Shown here: positions 1 to 7,514 of the stretch, piece by piece
How positions within the stretch are numbered: the stretch's first letter is position 1
Layout of the letters: each line of letters starts with the position of its first letter
Assembly: GCF_900198195.1 (NCBI RefSeq)
Contig: NZ_LT899436.1
Location: forward strand, 3,067,001-3,131,000
Direction of reading: 5' to 3'
DNA from: Tenacibaculum jejuense
GTDB taxonomy: Bacteria; Bacteroidota; Bacteroidia; Flavobacteriales; Flavobacteriaceae
DNA: 64,000 nucleotides
The notes under the pieces: model-generated
Database searches by the model: none
Told to the model about the DNA's origin: nothing
Seen by the model: the letters and a program-made list of their open reading frames with translations, nothing else
Made by a program: the position numbers and the translations under genes

Positions 1-500
1 ATGATGACTCTTTCAAAAGAACAATAGTACTTATTACAGATCATTCAGATGCAAGTTCCGTTGGATTTATTCTGAATAGACCAATGCAATATGTTCTAGA
101 AGATCTAATACCTGATATTGAATGTAACTTTACAATTTATCAGGGCGGACCAGTAGAACAAGAAAATCTATATTTTATCCATAGAGTTCCGCATCTTTTA
201 ACAGATAGTATTGAAGTTGCAAACGGCATATACTGGGGAGGAAATTTTGAGTCTTTAAAACAACTTTTAAATGAAGATTTAATTAAACCCTCTGATATTA
301 GATTCTTCTTAGGATATTCAGGTTGGGGATCCCAACAACTGGAAAGTGAATTAAACACTGAATCTTGGTTTATCTCTGAAAATGATTTCAATAATATTTT
401 CATTGAAGATGAAGAAGCTATTTGGAAAAACAAATTACTTCAAAAAGGAGGAAAATATAAAATCTGGGCAAATGCACCAGCAGACATAACTATGAATTAA
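1..500 (+). CDS. YqgE/AlgH family protein, 5' end outside window
   Basis: The reading frame is open from base 3 to the stop at 498-500, so the gene is cut by the window edge; the first internal ATG is at 84, but upstream codons clearly belong to the protein (they encode DDSFKRTIVLITDHSD and GFILNRP, typical of the family N-terminus). Further hallmarks are the GGPVEQENLYFIHR segment and FFLGYSGWGSQQLE in the middle, followed by an IWANAP ending. UPF0301/YqgE proteins are small cytosolic proteins of unclear biochemical role; AlgH was linked to alginate regulation in Pseudomonas, but no general function is established. Only about 15-20 N-terminal residues are likely to be missing. Confidence 0.93.
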   Translation, partial: DDSFKRTIVLITDHSDASSVGFILNRPMQYVLEDLIPDIECNFTIYQGGPVEQENLYFIHRVPHLLTDSIEVANGIYWGGNFESLKQLLNEDLIKPSDIRFFLGYSGWGSQQLESELNTESWFISENDFNNIFIEDEEAIWKNKLLQKGGKYKIWANAPADITMN

Positions 501-674
501 TTTTCCTTCTCAGATTGTTATTCCCTTAAATTTACTAAGTTCATTCTTAGTTATGCTACTTCAAAGTCCTTCAGATAATTAAAAATAAAAGAATCTGATC
601 TCTTTTATTCAAAAAAACGGTTTGTTTGTTCGTGTGTTTAATACATTGTATATATTAGCGGAAAAATAATACTC

Positions 675-1448
675 ATGTTAAGCAAAAGTTTTTTATCATT
701 TATTTTACTATTAGTAATTTTTTCATGTGATTCACCGAAACCAAATCACAATGCTATTGCTGAAGAAGAAATTCCAGAATGTAAAATTATGATTGTTTTA
801 GGAGATGATAGAAGTGGTTCATCTGAAAGTATTCAAAAATTAAACAAAGACGATTACAAAGCAATTGTAGATGTAATTAACGAAAATGGAAGTGGTTATT
901 TTACTTCTACAATTATAGGAAACCCTGCTCCTAACTCTAAAGAAATTTTCAGATTAAAAGTAAGTGCTTTAAAACCTTATAAAAATATTTTAACTTCAGA
1001 ACACCCGACATTATCGGAGCAAGCAAAACAAAAAAAGTATAACGATAAGATAAAAGCTAAAAATGAAAAAATTAAGAAGAAAAATGCTTCTAAATTAAGT
1101 AGTTTTTTATCTAAGACTGTACAAAATTCAATTGTTGGTTATAAGCCTTACAAAGGAAAAGATATTACCAATATTGATTTAGCTTTCGAACATATTAATA
1201 AACTTTTAAGAGAACCAAAAGTTGAAGATTATGACAAAGTAATGGTTGTGCTTTTTACAGATGGTGTTAATGAACCTAGAAGATCTGGGAAGATTGAAAA
1301 AATTAAAACCAAGCTTGCTTTACCAGATAATGCTGAGTTATTTTTAATTGGTTGGAAAGACACGTCTATTTTTGAAGGATTTGAATTAAACGAATTTGAA
1401 GGTAAAGAAGGCTTCTTTAGCTATCTTGAAGACTTTGATTGTATATAA
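675..1448 (+). CDS. vWA-like lipoprotein
   Basis: A 257-residue protein with a lipoprotein signal peptide: a hydrophobic run ends at the lipobox Cys18. The mature part opens with a beta-strand and the acidic cluster D45-R-S47-G-S49, a DxSxS MIDAS-type motif, and later has T195-D196-G197 after a hydrophobic strand, as in the second MIDAS aspartate of von Willebrand A folds. A Lys/Asn-rich insert lies at about residues 119-145. I infer a metal-dependent protein-binding domain on the membrane surface. The next gene starts only 11 bases beyond its stop and encodes a membrane protein, so the two probably form an operon. The specific function is unknown. Confidence 0.75.
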   Translation: MLSKSFLSFILLLVIFSCDSPKPNHNAIAEEEIPECKIMIVLGDDRSGSSESIQKLNKDDYKAIVDVINENGSGYFTSTIIGNPAPNSKEIFRLKVSALKPYKNILTSEHPTLSEQAKQKKYNDKIKAKNEKIKKKNASKLSSFLSKTVQNSIVGYKPYKGKDITNIDLAFEHINKLLREPKVEDYDKVMVVLFTDGVNEPRRSGKIEKIKTKLALPDNAELFLIGWKDTSIFEGFELNEFEGKEGFFSYLEDFDCI

Positions 1449-1459
1449 AAACTACTGTT

Positions 1460-2593
1460 ATGATTATAAACTGGGACAAACCGTCTACTGATGAATCTGA
1501 AGATCTTTTTAAAATTTCTGATGAATTAGCTTCAAGAGCAAACTCTGCATCTAAAGTAGCTAGAGATACTTTTGATATTTTAAAACCTAATGAAGAAAAA
1601 TTAAGTCAATGGGATAAAATAATGTCTAATGCATATGTGGTTCCATTTACTATTGCCTTTATTGTTATCTGTATTTTAGAATATTACTTTAGTAGAGAAA
1701 TTTATAGAGATATTTTACCACAAGCTCCGTGGGTAATTGGTGTAGGAATTATTTTTATTTCTATTGTAATTGCAGAGTTGATGGTAGGTATGCTAAGTTC
1801 TCACACCAGAAATAAACGATTTTTTGAAGAGAAAAAAGTACCTTCAAACTCTGCAAAACCAGAATCTGATATAAGAAAAGGAATTGTAAGAGATGTTAGA
1901 ATTCAATTTTTTGTAGGTAGTACATTATTTTCTGCGATTGGTGTCGCTATATATTATTTCTCTAAAGAGCGTGTTGCCAGAGAAATTTCAGCTGGAATTA
2001 GAGAATCAATTTTTGGTATTCAAGATGTTTTACCTGTACTTTTTTATGTACTTGAAGTACTGGCAGGATTGTTTGTGTTTTATTTATTTAAAAGATCTGT
2101 TTTAGCTTTTAAGAACTATAGAAGTCGAAAAAAATATCGTAAAGAAGTAAATAACGCCAGATCTAATACAAGTGAATCCTGCAAATATTTTGATGATGCT
2201 GAAAAAAAGGGTTACAATACTTTTTTAGATGATGTAAGTAATAACATACACTTAGGTTTTTACAGAAACAAACATCAAAATACTAACGAACAACATTTAA
2301 AATATGTAAATGAGCCAGAAAAAGAACTACAAGGCTTTAAAGCATTATTTAAAAATGCAGAAGGTACACCAATACAAGTAACTATAGATGCATTAACTGA
2401 ATATAAATTCAGAGAAAGTAAAACTAGTAATACTGAAGGTGTTATTGATATGAACTTTAACTCATATCCTGAAGATCAAATTAAGCAATTTCGAGTTACT
2501 TATTTTGATGTGAATAAAGAAAAAATAGTTGACGAAATATCTGGAAATTATTCTCTAAACAATGATATTCCTTATGAAATCATCTTAAAATAA
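1460..2593 (+). CDS. four-helix membrane protein, unknown function
   Basis: Predicted 377-residue protein with transmembrane helices at about residues 57-77, 90-110, 149-167 and 190-210, a charged helical N-terminus and a soluble C-terminal half of about 165 residues. An upstream in-frame ATG at 1439 would overlap the previous gene by 10 bases and add seven residues; I prefer 1460, which follows that stop closely. I do not recognise the family. Tight linkage to the vWA-like lipoprotein suggests that the two proteins act together in the envelope. A strong terminator follows directly, ending the two-gene unit. Confidence 0.75.
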   Translation: MIINWDKPSTDESEDLFKISDELASRANSASKVARDTFDILKPNEEKLSQWDKIMSNAYVVPFTIAFIVICILEYYFSREIYRDILPQAPWVIGVGIIFISIVIAELMVGMLSSHTRNKRFFEEKKVPSNSAKPESDIRKGIVRDVRIQFFVGSTLFSAIGVAIYYFSKERVAREISAGIRESIFGIQDVLPVLFYVLEVLAGLFVFYLFKRSVLAFKNYRSRKKYRKEVNNARSNTSESCKYFDDAEKKGYNTFLDDVSNNIHLGFYRNKHQNTNEQHLKYVNEPEKELQGFKALFKNAEGTPIQVTIDALTEYKFRESKTSNTEGVIDMNFNSYPEDQIKQFRVTYFDVNKEKIVDEISGNYSLNNDIPYEIILK

Positions 2594-2596
2594 ATT

Positions 2597-2638
2597 AAAA
2601 AAAAGAGATCTAAAAATATTTTTAGATCTCTTTTTTTT
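2597..2638 (+). terminator. intrinsic terminator
   Basis: A perfect 26-base palindrome at 2605-2630 (GAGATCT arms around AAAAAT/ATTTTT) is flanked by A and T tracts, with eight T at 2631-2638. It ends the vWA lipoprotein/membrane protein operon. Confidence 0.9.
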
Positions 2639-2801
2639 AATCAATCTTTCTGATTTTTAACTCTTACTTCATCAGTTCGTTTAAATTCCTAATTTGTAGT
2701 TACCTTCACTTCCATCTAACTTTAAAAAACTACCTTTCAACAGTTTAAACCTATAAAATTTAAAAAACGTTCATATCTTCATACTATACAAAAGCAGTAA
2801 T

Positions 2802-2954
2802 ATGAAGATTAAACCTACACTAGTAAGACTAATAAAATGTCATGGTAACGAATTCGAAATTGAGTTTCCTAAAATAAAACTCTTTTTATCTGTTAATAGA
2901 TATTATTATGAGAAAATGTCAAACAGCCCCAATGAATTCATATTTATAAGTTAA
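2802..2954 (+). CDS. tiny protein, paralogue of the ORF at 3234
   Basis: A 50-codon ORF from ATG 2802 to TAA 2952-2954. The product contains GNEFEIEFPKIKLFLSVNRY, which aligns without gaps in its core to GNEIEMNMPTADLTLTINRY of the ORF at 3240-3395. Shared pattern: a basic N-terminus with L-x-x-L, then G-N-E-[FI]-E, P, L-x-L-[ST]-[VI]-N-R-Y. Two short ORFs of equal length, on the same strand and with a matching pattern, are unlikely by chance, so I call both coding. The product has no signal peptide or membrane helix and looks like a short beta-rich domain. The function is unknown. Confidence 0.6.
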   Translation: MKIKPTLVRLIKCHGNEFEIEFPKIKLFLSVNRYYYEKMSNSPNEFIFIS

Positions 2955-3239
2955 AAACTAAAAAGTATTAAACATTTCCTTTTAAAAAAGGAATAACTTA
3001 ATATTTCTTGTACAACATAATTTTGATACTTGTTCAAGTAACTCAATTATTTTCTTTCACATTATCCTCATGTAAAACCAGCTATTATTTTTTGATGTAC
3101 GCGACACTCCCTTTTCAATAAAAACAGCCAAGTATCATCAATTAACAACCATTCACCTTAAAAAAACGACCAAATAACTAAAAAAACAAACTTAAAGGTA
3201 ATTAATCATTAATTTTGTTAGAACCAAAACTATATGATT

Positions 3240-3395
3240 ATGAACTATCCTCTAAAAAAGTTAAAGTTCGTTACGCCAAATGGTAATGAAATTGAAATGA
3301 ATATGCCAACAGCAGACTTAACATTGACAATAAACAGATATTCTAATAAAGAGTTTTTTGTAGATAAAATACAAGTAAACGTTCACCTTAATTAG
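3240..3395 (+). CDS. tiny protein, paralogue of the ORF at 2802
   Basis: A 51-codon ORF (53 codons if the in-frame ATG at 3234 is used) ending with TAG at 3393-3395. It begins NYPLKKLKFVTPNGNEIEM and shares the GNE-(acidic)-P-L-NRY pattern with the ORF at 2802. A TAATTTTG sequence at 3210-3217 matches the Bacteroidetes -7 consensus TAnnTTTG at a sensible distance, although no clear -33 element is seen. The last eight bases overlap the end of the convergent aminotransferase gene. The function is unknown. Confidence 0.6.
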   Translation: MNYPLKKLKFVTPNGNEIEMNMPTADLTLTINRYSNKEFFVDKIQVNVHLN

Positions 3396-4215
3396 TGAAA
3401 GCCATTAACTTTAAGCTTTTACTTATTTTCTCGGAAATTTCTGTCTTAAACTCTTTTTTCCTGTAATTTGTTACTGGTTGTACGCCTACAATAGCATTTG
3501 TTATAAAAACTTCGTCTGCTTTCTGAATTTCAAATGGAGAAATTGATGTTTCTTCTATTGTATAATCTTTATGCTCTTCTAACAATTGAATAACTTTTTT
3601 TCGAACTATTCCTTTAATACAACCTTCGGTTAAGGCTGGTGTTTTAATTGTACTTCCTTTTATGATAAAAATATTACCGTTGGTAACTTCTGCAACTCCT
3701 TTTCTTTCGTTAAGCAGTACACAATTGTCTAGGTCATTTTCTTCAGCGAAAACAGCTGCTATTGTGTTTAACATTCTATTGATTGTTTTCACAGTAGATA
3801 ACATCCCTGAATAATTATAAAAATCTTTATATAAATCTAGAACATATTTATCTTTAATTTCAGCTGTCACAGGTTTAACATCTATAACATAATCTATCTC
3901 ATTTGTTTTTGGAGTGTATAATCCTCCATCTTTTCTATAGACAGTTAGTCTAGCTCTTAAATTGGTTTCTGAAAAATTCTCAGCTACCTTCTTTATTTCA
4001 CCTTCTAAAAATTCTAAGGTAAAATTCATAGGAATTTTCATACGTAACATGCGCATAGAAGCCATTAATCTAAAATAATGATCTTCGAAAAACACAACTT
4101 TTCCATTTAAAATTTTGATCGTTTCAAAAATACCATCACCAAATTTAAATGCTCTATTTTCAACAGTTAACTGAAATTCAGAAGTATCGATTAAATTACC
4201 GTTATGATTTATCAT
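3388..4215 (-). CDS. class IV aminotransferase (PabC/IlvE-like)
   Basis: A 275-residue PLP enzyme of fold type IV. It has the N-terminal RAFKFGDGIFETI motif, the Schiff-base lysine at about K143 in VKTINRMLN, the EVTNGNIFI loop and the TPALTEGCIKGIVR phosphate-binding region. Members include 4-amino-4-deoxychorismate lyase (folate synthesis), branched-chain and D-amino acid aminotransferases. The length and the weak similarity to the bona fide IlvE at 24102 favour a PabC-like or broad-specificity enzyme, but substrate choice cannot be read from sequence. It ends in an 8-base convergent overlap with a tiny plus-strand ORF. Confidence 0.85.
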   Translation of the reverse strand: MINHNGNLIDTSEFQLTVENRAFKFGDGIFETIKILNGKVVFFEDHYFRLMASMRMLRMKIPMNFTLEFLEGEIKKVAENFSETNLRARLTVYRKDGGLYTPKTNEIDYVIDVKPVTAEIKDKYVLDLYKDFYNYSGMLSTVKTINRMLNTIAAVFAEENDLDNCVLLNERKGVAEVTNGNIFIIKGSTIKTPALTEGCIKGIVRKKVIQLLEEHKDYTIEETSISPFEIQKADEVFITNAIVGVQPVTNYRKKEFKTEISEKISKSLKLMAFTN

Positions 4216-4261
4216 TCCTTTATAATTAGAAGCACGAAATTACTAAATAAAACAATGTTAT

Positions 4262-4291
4262 AAATAAAAAAACTCAGCATTTAGCTGAGTC
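4262..4291 (-). terminator. intrinsic terminator of the START-like gene
   Basis: The inverted repeat ACTCAGC (4272-4278) and GCTGAGT (4284-4290) encloses a five-base loop. Read on the minus strand it is followed by seven T (plus-strand A run 4265-4271), about 20 bases beyond the stop at 4312. Confidence 0.85.
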
Positions 4292-4311
4292 TTCTTTATG
4301 TTTTAATATGG

Positions 4312-4695
4312 TTAGGCTCCAATTAAATGTTTTAATTCATCGATTTGATTTTCCCACAGCATTTTAGCTTCTTCAGCAGATTCTTCATCATCAGCAAAAT
4401 CAGTAACGATTAAAGAAACATCTTTTGTTAAAGGATCTACTTGAACTCTAAATTCAAAATAACTTTCGTCTCCTTCACTTTCTGTCCATTTAAATTTTAT
4501 ACGCTCATCTGCTTTCTTTGTTACAATAGTTGCTTCTTCTTCACTGTCATCCCATAAAAAGGTAATAATTTTCCCTCTAGAATTCACTCGATCAGCAAAC
4601 CATTCTTCTAAACCAGAAGGAGTTGCAAAATATTGATATAACAACGCTGGTGAAGCGTGTACAGGTATCTCTAATTCAAATTTAACTTTACTCAT
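4312..4695 (-). CDS. START-like domain protein (SRPBCC superfamily)
   Basis: A 127-residue single-domain protein typical of Bacteroidetes. It starts with a strand (KVKFELEIPVHASPALLYQYFATPSGLEEWF in outline), has the WFADRVNSRG and FLWDDSEEEA segments, and ends in a long C-terminal helix containing MLWENQIDELKHLIG. The fold is the helix-grip fold used for binding hydrophobic ligands; AHSA1-like proteins share it. The cellular ligand is unknown. The protein is acidic and lacks a signal peptide, so it should be cytosolic. The gene has its own terminator and is divergent from tRNA-Met. Confidence 0.88.
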   Translation of the reverse strand: MSKVKFELEIPVHASPALLYQYFATPSGLEEWFADRVNSRGKIITFLWDDSEEEATIVTKKADERIKFKWTESEGDESYFEFRVQVDPLTKDVSLIVTDFADDEESAEEAKMLWENQIDELKHLIGA

Positions 4696-4759
4696 TTACA
4701 TTTAAGTTTAGCACACAATATATAGAAATATTCTTTTTAAAAAAAATGATATAGTTTTC

Positions 4760-4789
4760 TTGCGCGTAACAAAAATAGCTCTATATTTG
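4760..4789 (+). promoter_or_regulatory. tRNA-Met promoter
   Basis: TTG at 4760-4762, then a 19-base spacer, then TATATTTG at 4782-4789, which fits the Bacteroidetes housekeeping sigma consensus TTTG-N19-TAnnTTTG. The same -7 sequence precedes the other three tRNA genes in the window. Confidence 0.85.
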
Positions 4790-4800
4790 CATCCGCAAAC

Positions 4801-4874
4801 GGCGAGGTAGCTCAGGTGGTTAGAGCGCAGGATTCATAACCCTGAGGTCGGCAGTTCAAGTCTGCTCCTCGCTA
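4801..4874 (+). tRNA. tRNA-Met (CAT)
   Basis: Complete cloverleaf: acceptor GGCGAGG pairs with CCTCGCT (one G-U at the end), D arm GCTC-GAGC, anticodon loop TTCATAA, and T arm with TTCAAGT. The CCA end is not encoded. The CAT anticodon and overall sequence match elongator tRNA-Met of Flavobacteria; a CAT-anticodon tRNA-Ile (lysidine-modified) is the alternative. Confidence 0.92.
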
Positions 4875-4906
4875 CAAAGACTTTAAGGAGCAAAAAAGTC
4901 ATTAGT

Positions 4907-4943
4907 AATACGGTTTAGAAATTTCTAAACCGTATTTTTTTTT
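4907..4943 (+). terminator. tRNA-Met terminator
   Basis: A perfect 30-base palindrome at 4907-4936 (arms AATACGGTTTAGAAA and its complement) runs into nine T up to 4943. Confidence 0.9.
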
Positions 4944-5052
4944 GCATGAATTTTTATTCTTTTTTAAAATACACCTACTTCTTATTAAAAGTTATTTCTT
5001 AAATAAAATATAAATAAGTACACTTTTATAGGAAAATATGAAATTCATTTCG

Positions 5053-5142
5053 TAAATTTGAATTGTCTAAAAGACGTTTTAGACACTTTTTCTTTTTCAT
5101 AGCAATTTTCCCACTCAATCTTTGAGTGGGTTTTTCTTTTTG
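5053..5142 (+). ncRNA. candidate short RNA with two terminator-like hairpins
   Basis: TAAATTTG at 5053-5060 matches the -7 consensus, but no -33 TTTG lies 19 bases upstream. About five bases downstream comes a hairpin with 9-base arms (5064-5072 with 5077-5085, loop GACG) followed by a T-rich tract, then a second hairpin (5110-5118 with 5122-5130) followed by TTTTTCTTTTT. Both hairpins have the T tract on the plus strand, although no plus-strand gene precedes them after the tRNA terminator. The pair may be a small RNA of about 75 bases or simply redundant terminators. Confidence 0.3.
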
Positions 5143-5237
5143 ATGATAATACTTGTTTTTAGAAACTTCTTCGGTAATTCTATAGTAATATGATTTTTTA
5201 TGACTTGTAAAAAATTCATTTATAATTATTACTACAC

Positions 5238-6269
5238 TTAATTTATTCTCAATTTATTAATAGTAAATTCCATTTCACTGATATCTTCTTTAGCTTCATT
5301 AATCCTAGAGTTTGTGTAAAACAACTCATTTTTATAAATACTAAATGTATCTGCCCATTTAACTTTACTTCCTTCTGCTACAACAGTAATATTTCCACTT
5401 GAAATAGTAAACTTCATAATTTTATTATTTTCTAAATCGGCAAAAAATAAATTACCCAATTCATCTATAATCATTCCATCTGGAGCAGCAGTTTTTGTAA
5501 CAAACTTTACACTTTTTCCAATTTCTGATTTGTCATTTTTAATTAAATCCTCTGTTGAAATTGCATATAAACTATATCCGGTTAACGCATGAAAATACAA
5601 TACATCATTTTTTGTATCTAATGCTATTCCGTCAGAATGCACTGTATTCTTCCAAATACCATTATTAAAAGTTAATTGATCTTTTTCAGCAAGTGTCGTT
5701 TTGTGATTATCCAAAACCCTGAATGATTCTCCTGAGTTTATGTCTACGACTACAATTCCTGCATGTCCAGAATCTGTTAGATATATTTTACCTTTCTTCT
5801 TGTCTACACGTAAATCATTAATGTATGAATCTTTATGAAAACTATCTTTACTTAAAGTATATGTCTTTACCAATTGATTAGACGTAAGATCAAATGTGAA
5901 AATTCTAGGATTATCAATTACACCGCTAAATAAAGGATTGCGTGTATCTAAAACATATAGTTTGTTTTCGAAAGTAACCACAGATTGAACAGCAACAAAT
6001 ACACTGTCAGAGTGTGTATCTCCTATTTTCCAAGTATTCCATTTTTTATTAGGAAAAGGAATTGATTTCCCAGCTTCTAAAACTTCAACAACTGAGTTTT
6101 TCACATCTTTTCGCCACCTAGGAAAATTAGCAAAAATTCTACCTTTTTCACTTACACTTACACCAGTTACCTGTTGTCCTTTAAAGCTTGTCACATTTTC
6201 TATTTGTGTTTTCTTAGAATTACAGTTCAAAATTCCTGTAGCAAGAATAAATATTAATATTTTTTTCAT
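5238..6269 (-). CDS. Yellow/major royal jelly protein family lipoprotein
   Basis: A 343-residue predicted lipoprotein: a short hydrophobic leader ends in GILNC with the lipid-bearing Cys16. The mature protein carries marks of the MRJP/Yellow beta-propeller family, including a GRIFANFPRW segment near the N-terminus, an LYVLDTRNP strand, YLTDSGHAGIVVVD, the HSDGIAL motif in the centre, and FFADLENNKI near the C-terminus. Family members in insects bind small amines; bacterial ones have no established function. It is probably anchored in the outer membrane or periplasm. It stands alone, with a divergent small gene upstream. Confidence 0.82.
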   Translation of the reverse strand: MKKILIFILATGILNCNSKKTQIENVTSFKGQQVTGVSVSEKGRIFANFPRWRKDVKNSVVEVLEAGKSIPFPNKKWNTWKIGDTHSDSVFVAVQSVVTFENKLYVLDTRNPLFSGVIDNPRIFTFDLTSNQLVKTYTLSKDSFHKDSYINDLRVDKKKGKIYLTDSGHAGIVVVDINSGESFRVLDNHKTTLAEKDQLTFNNGIWKNTVHSDGIALDTKNDVLYFHALTGYSLYAISTEDLIKNDKSEIGKSVKFVTKTAAPDGMIIDELGNLFFADLENNKIMKFTISSGNITVVAEGSKVKWADTFSIYKNELFYTNSRINEAKEDISEMEFTINKLRIN

Positions 6270-6324
6270 TTTTGATTTAATTAAGTACTCTTTTAAATTA
6301 TTTTGTTTTTACTAATTTTACTCC

Positions 6325-6459
6325 ATGGCTCAAGAAGAAACAGAAGTAAGTATTTGGTTTGTAATCATCATCATAGCTGTATTAGCTTTTACTATCTACA
6401 AATTTGGAGGTGGTAATGGTCCTACCTCTGGTCCAGGTGATGCTGATCTTTTCGATTAA
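6325..6459 (+). CDS. small single-pass membrane peptide
   Basis: A 44-codon ORF from ATG 6325 to TAA 6457-6459. The product has a short acidic N-terminus, one hydrophobic helix (IWFVIIIIAVLAFTIYKF) and a Gly/Pro/Asp-rich tail ending in DADLFD. This architecture of one helix flanked by polar ends is typical of real small membrane proteins and unlike random translation of AT-rich DNA. It is divergent from the Yellow-family gene, 55 bases away. A TTTG at 6271-6274 and TTATTTTG at 6298-6305 form only an imperfect promoter. The function is unknown. Confidence 0.5.
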   Translation: MAQEETEVSIWFVIIIIAVLAFTIYKFGGGNGPTSGPGDADLFD

Positions 6460-6735
6460 CTATAATTATGTTATGTGGTCTTATTTATAATTGTAAAGTT
6501 AATTAAAAGAATTAGCCCTTACATAGGTTTCACAACGATGTTTATTAAACTTTTCGTTAATTTCGATAATCACTGTACTTAATATTTTTGTAGATACAAA
6601 TCGAATATTTAATGGAGTTCTAGGAAGATTTATCAACTAAATAGATTTCTGATATCGTAAGGTATAATTTGAAAAATATTGATTAAATCAAGGGATTAAA
6701 CCTCTATTATAATTAAAGAAAAAGATTTTGTGTTG
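6460..6735. other. intergenic, nothing recognised
   Basis: AT-rich, with stop codons in all frames at short intervals. I see no hairpin, repeat or promoter of note before the terminator of the minus-strand peptide gene. Confidence 0.5.
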
Positions 6736-6772
6736 AAAAAAAAGAAGATCTCGCTTTTGGCGAAATCTTCTA
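6736..6772 (-). terminator. terminator of the Cys-rich peptide gene
   Basis: Inverted repeat AGAAGATCTCGC / GCGAAATCTTCT (one mismatch) at about 6743-6771. On the minus strand the T tract is the complement of the A run at 6736-6743. Confidence 0.8.
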
Positions 6773-6797
6773 TTATTTTATTTATGAAATATGCTTC

Positions 6798-7004
6798 CTA
6801 AAAATAAGTAAATTGGCACGTTCCGTAACTACTAAATCTATTTCTCTTACAGTAAATATCTGGCCATCCAAATGTACCTCCAAAAGCAGAACAATCTGCA
6901 TTTGTTTTACAAGACTTTCCTATTATAGGAAGTTGGCCTCCATTAATTTCTTTTTGTTGACTTTTTGAAAGAAATTTACCTAAGTTTTGAATGTTTTTTT
7001 TCAT
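6798..7004 (-). CDS. double-glycine leader peptide with Cys-rich core
   Basis: A 68-residue precursor. Residues 1-23 form a bacteriocin-type leader (MKKNIQNLGK, then LSKSQQKEINGG) ending in Gly22-Gly23, the cleavage signal used by C39-peptidase ABC exporters. The 45-residue core has cysteines at 32, 38, 52 and 63, enough for two disulfides, plus aromatic residues near the end (CQFTYF). The CKTNADC spacing resembles small disulfide-rich peptides. No exporter, radical-SAM enzyme or immunity gene is visible nearby, so maturation would need factors elsewhere. It could be a bacteriocin, a signalling peptide or another secreted peptide; the activity is unknown. Confidence 0.72.
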   Translation of the reverse strand: MKKNIQNLGKFLSKSQQKEINGGQLPIIGKSCKTNADCSAFGGTFGWPDIYCKRNRFSSYGTCQFTYF

Positions 7005-7389
7005 TATAATAATTTTAAAAAGGTTAATTTTTGCTTTTTGTAAAGAAGCACTTTGCTAAATATAATTGTTTTATTTTGAATACAATACAGATAATTACTA
7101 TTGATTAAAAAACGGGAATTTGTTATTTGCACTACTAACTGTTATAGTAAAATGCTTTATATCCATTTTATACAGTATTGTATTCAGTCATTTTCGGGTG
7201 ACTCATACTTGAATAAAATTTCTTAATCTTTATATATTAAAGCTACCGCTTTTTCTAACTACTGAAAATCAGCAAAATAAAATAAACTCTGAGAATAATT
7301 ACAATCTTGATTATGCTATTTAAATTTTATTCTCTATTTTTTGACCATACTAGTAATAGTTTATATTACTTAAAAAAATGCACCATGTT
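7005..7389. other. intergenic with an inverted 12-base repeat
   Basis: Upstream region of the Cys-rich peptide gene. TGAATACAATAC at 7077-7088 recurs in inverted orientation at 7175-7186, 86 bases away. No ORF with convincing composition is present. The repeat may be a paired operator site or a chance remnant. Confidence 0.35.
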
Positions 7390-7418
7390 AAGCCTCATAG
7401 TAAAATATGAGGCTTTTT
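7390..7418 (+). terminator. orphan plus-strand terminator-like hairpin
   Basis: AAGCCTCATA (7390-7399), a six-base loop, then TATGAGGCTT (7406-7415) running into five T. No plus-strand gene is seen upstream, so either a small transcript lies in this gap or this is a relic. Confidence 0.5.
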
Positions 7419-7449
7419 GATTTATCATTTAAAACATTATAAAATCAAT

Positions 7450-7494
7450 AAAAAAAAGAAGACCAACACTTTAAAATTATGCCAGCCTTCTTTT
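7450..7494 (-). terminator. terminator of the laminarin locus
   Basis: On the minus strand a 14-pair stem including several G-U pairs (7480-7493 with 7455-7468) and an 11-base loop is followed by eight T. It lies about 20 bases beyond the GH16 stop. Confidence 0.75.
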
Positions 7495-7514
7495 ACACTA
7501 ATCCAAATATCTTT

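Noticed and set aside
2802..3395. Toxin-antitoxin pair
   Set aside because: The two tiny ORFs are similar to each other and not overlapping, without a toxin fold or antitoxin DNA-binding domain.
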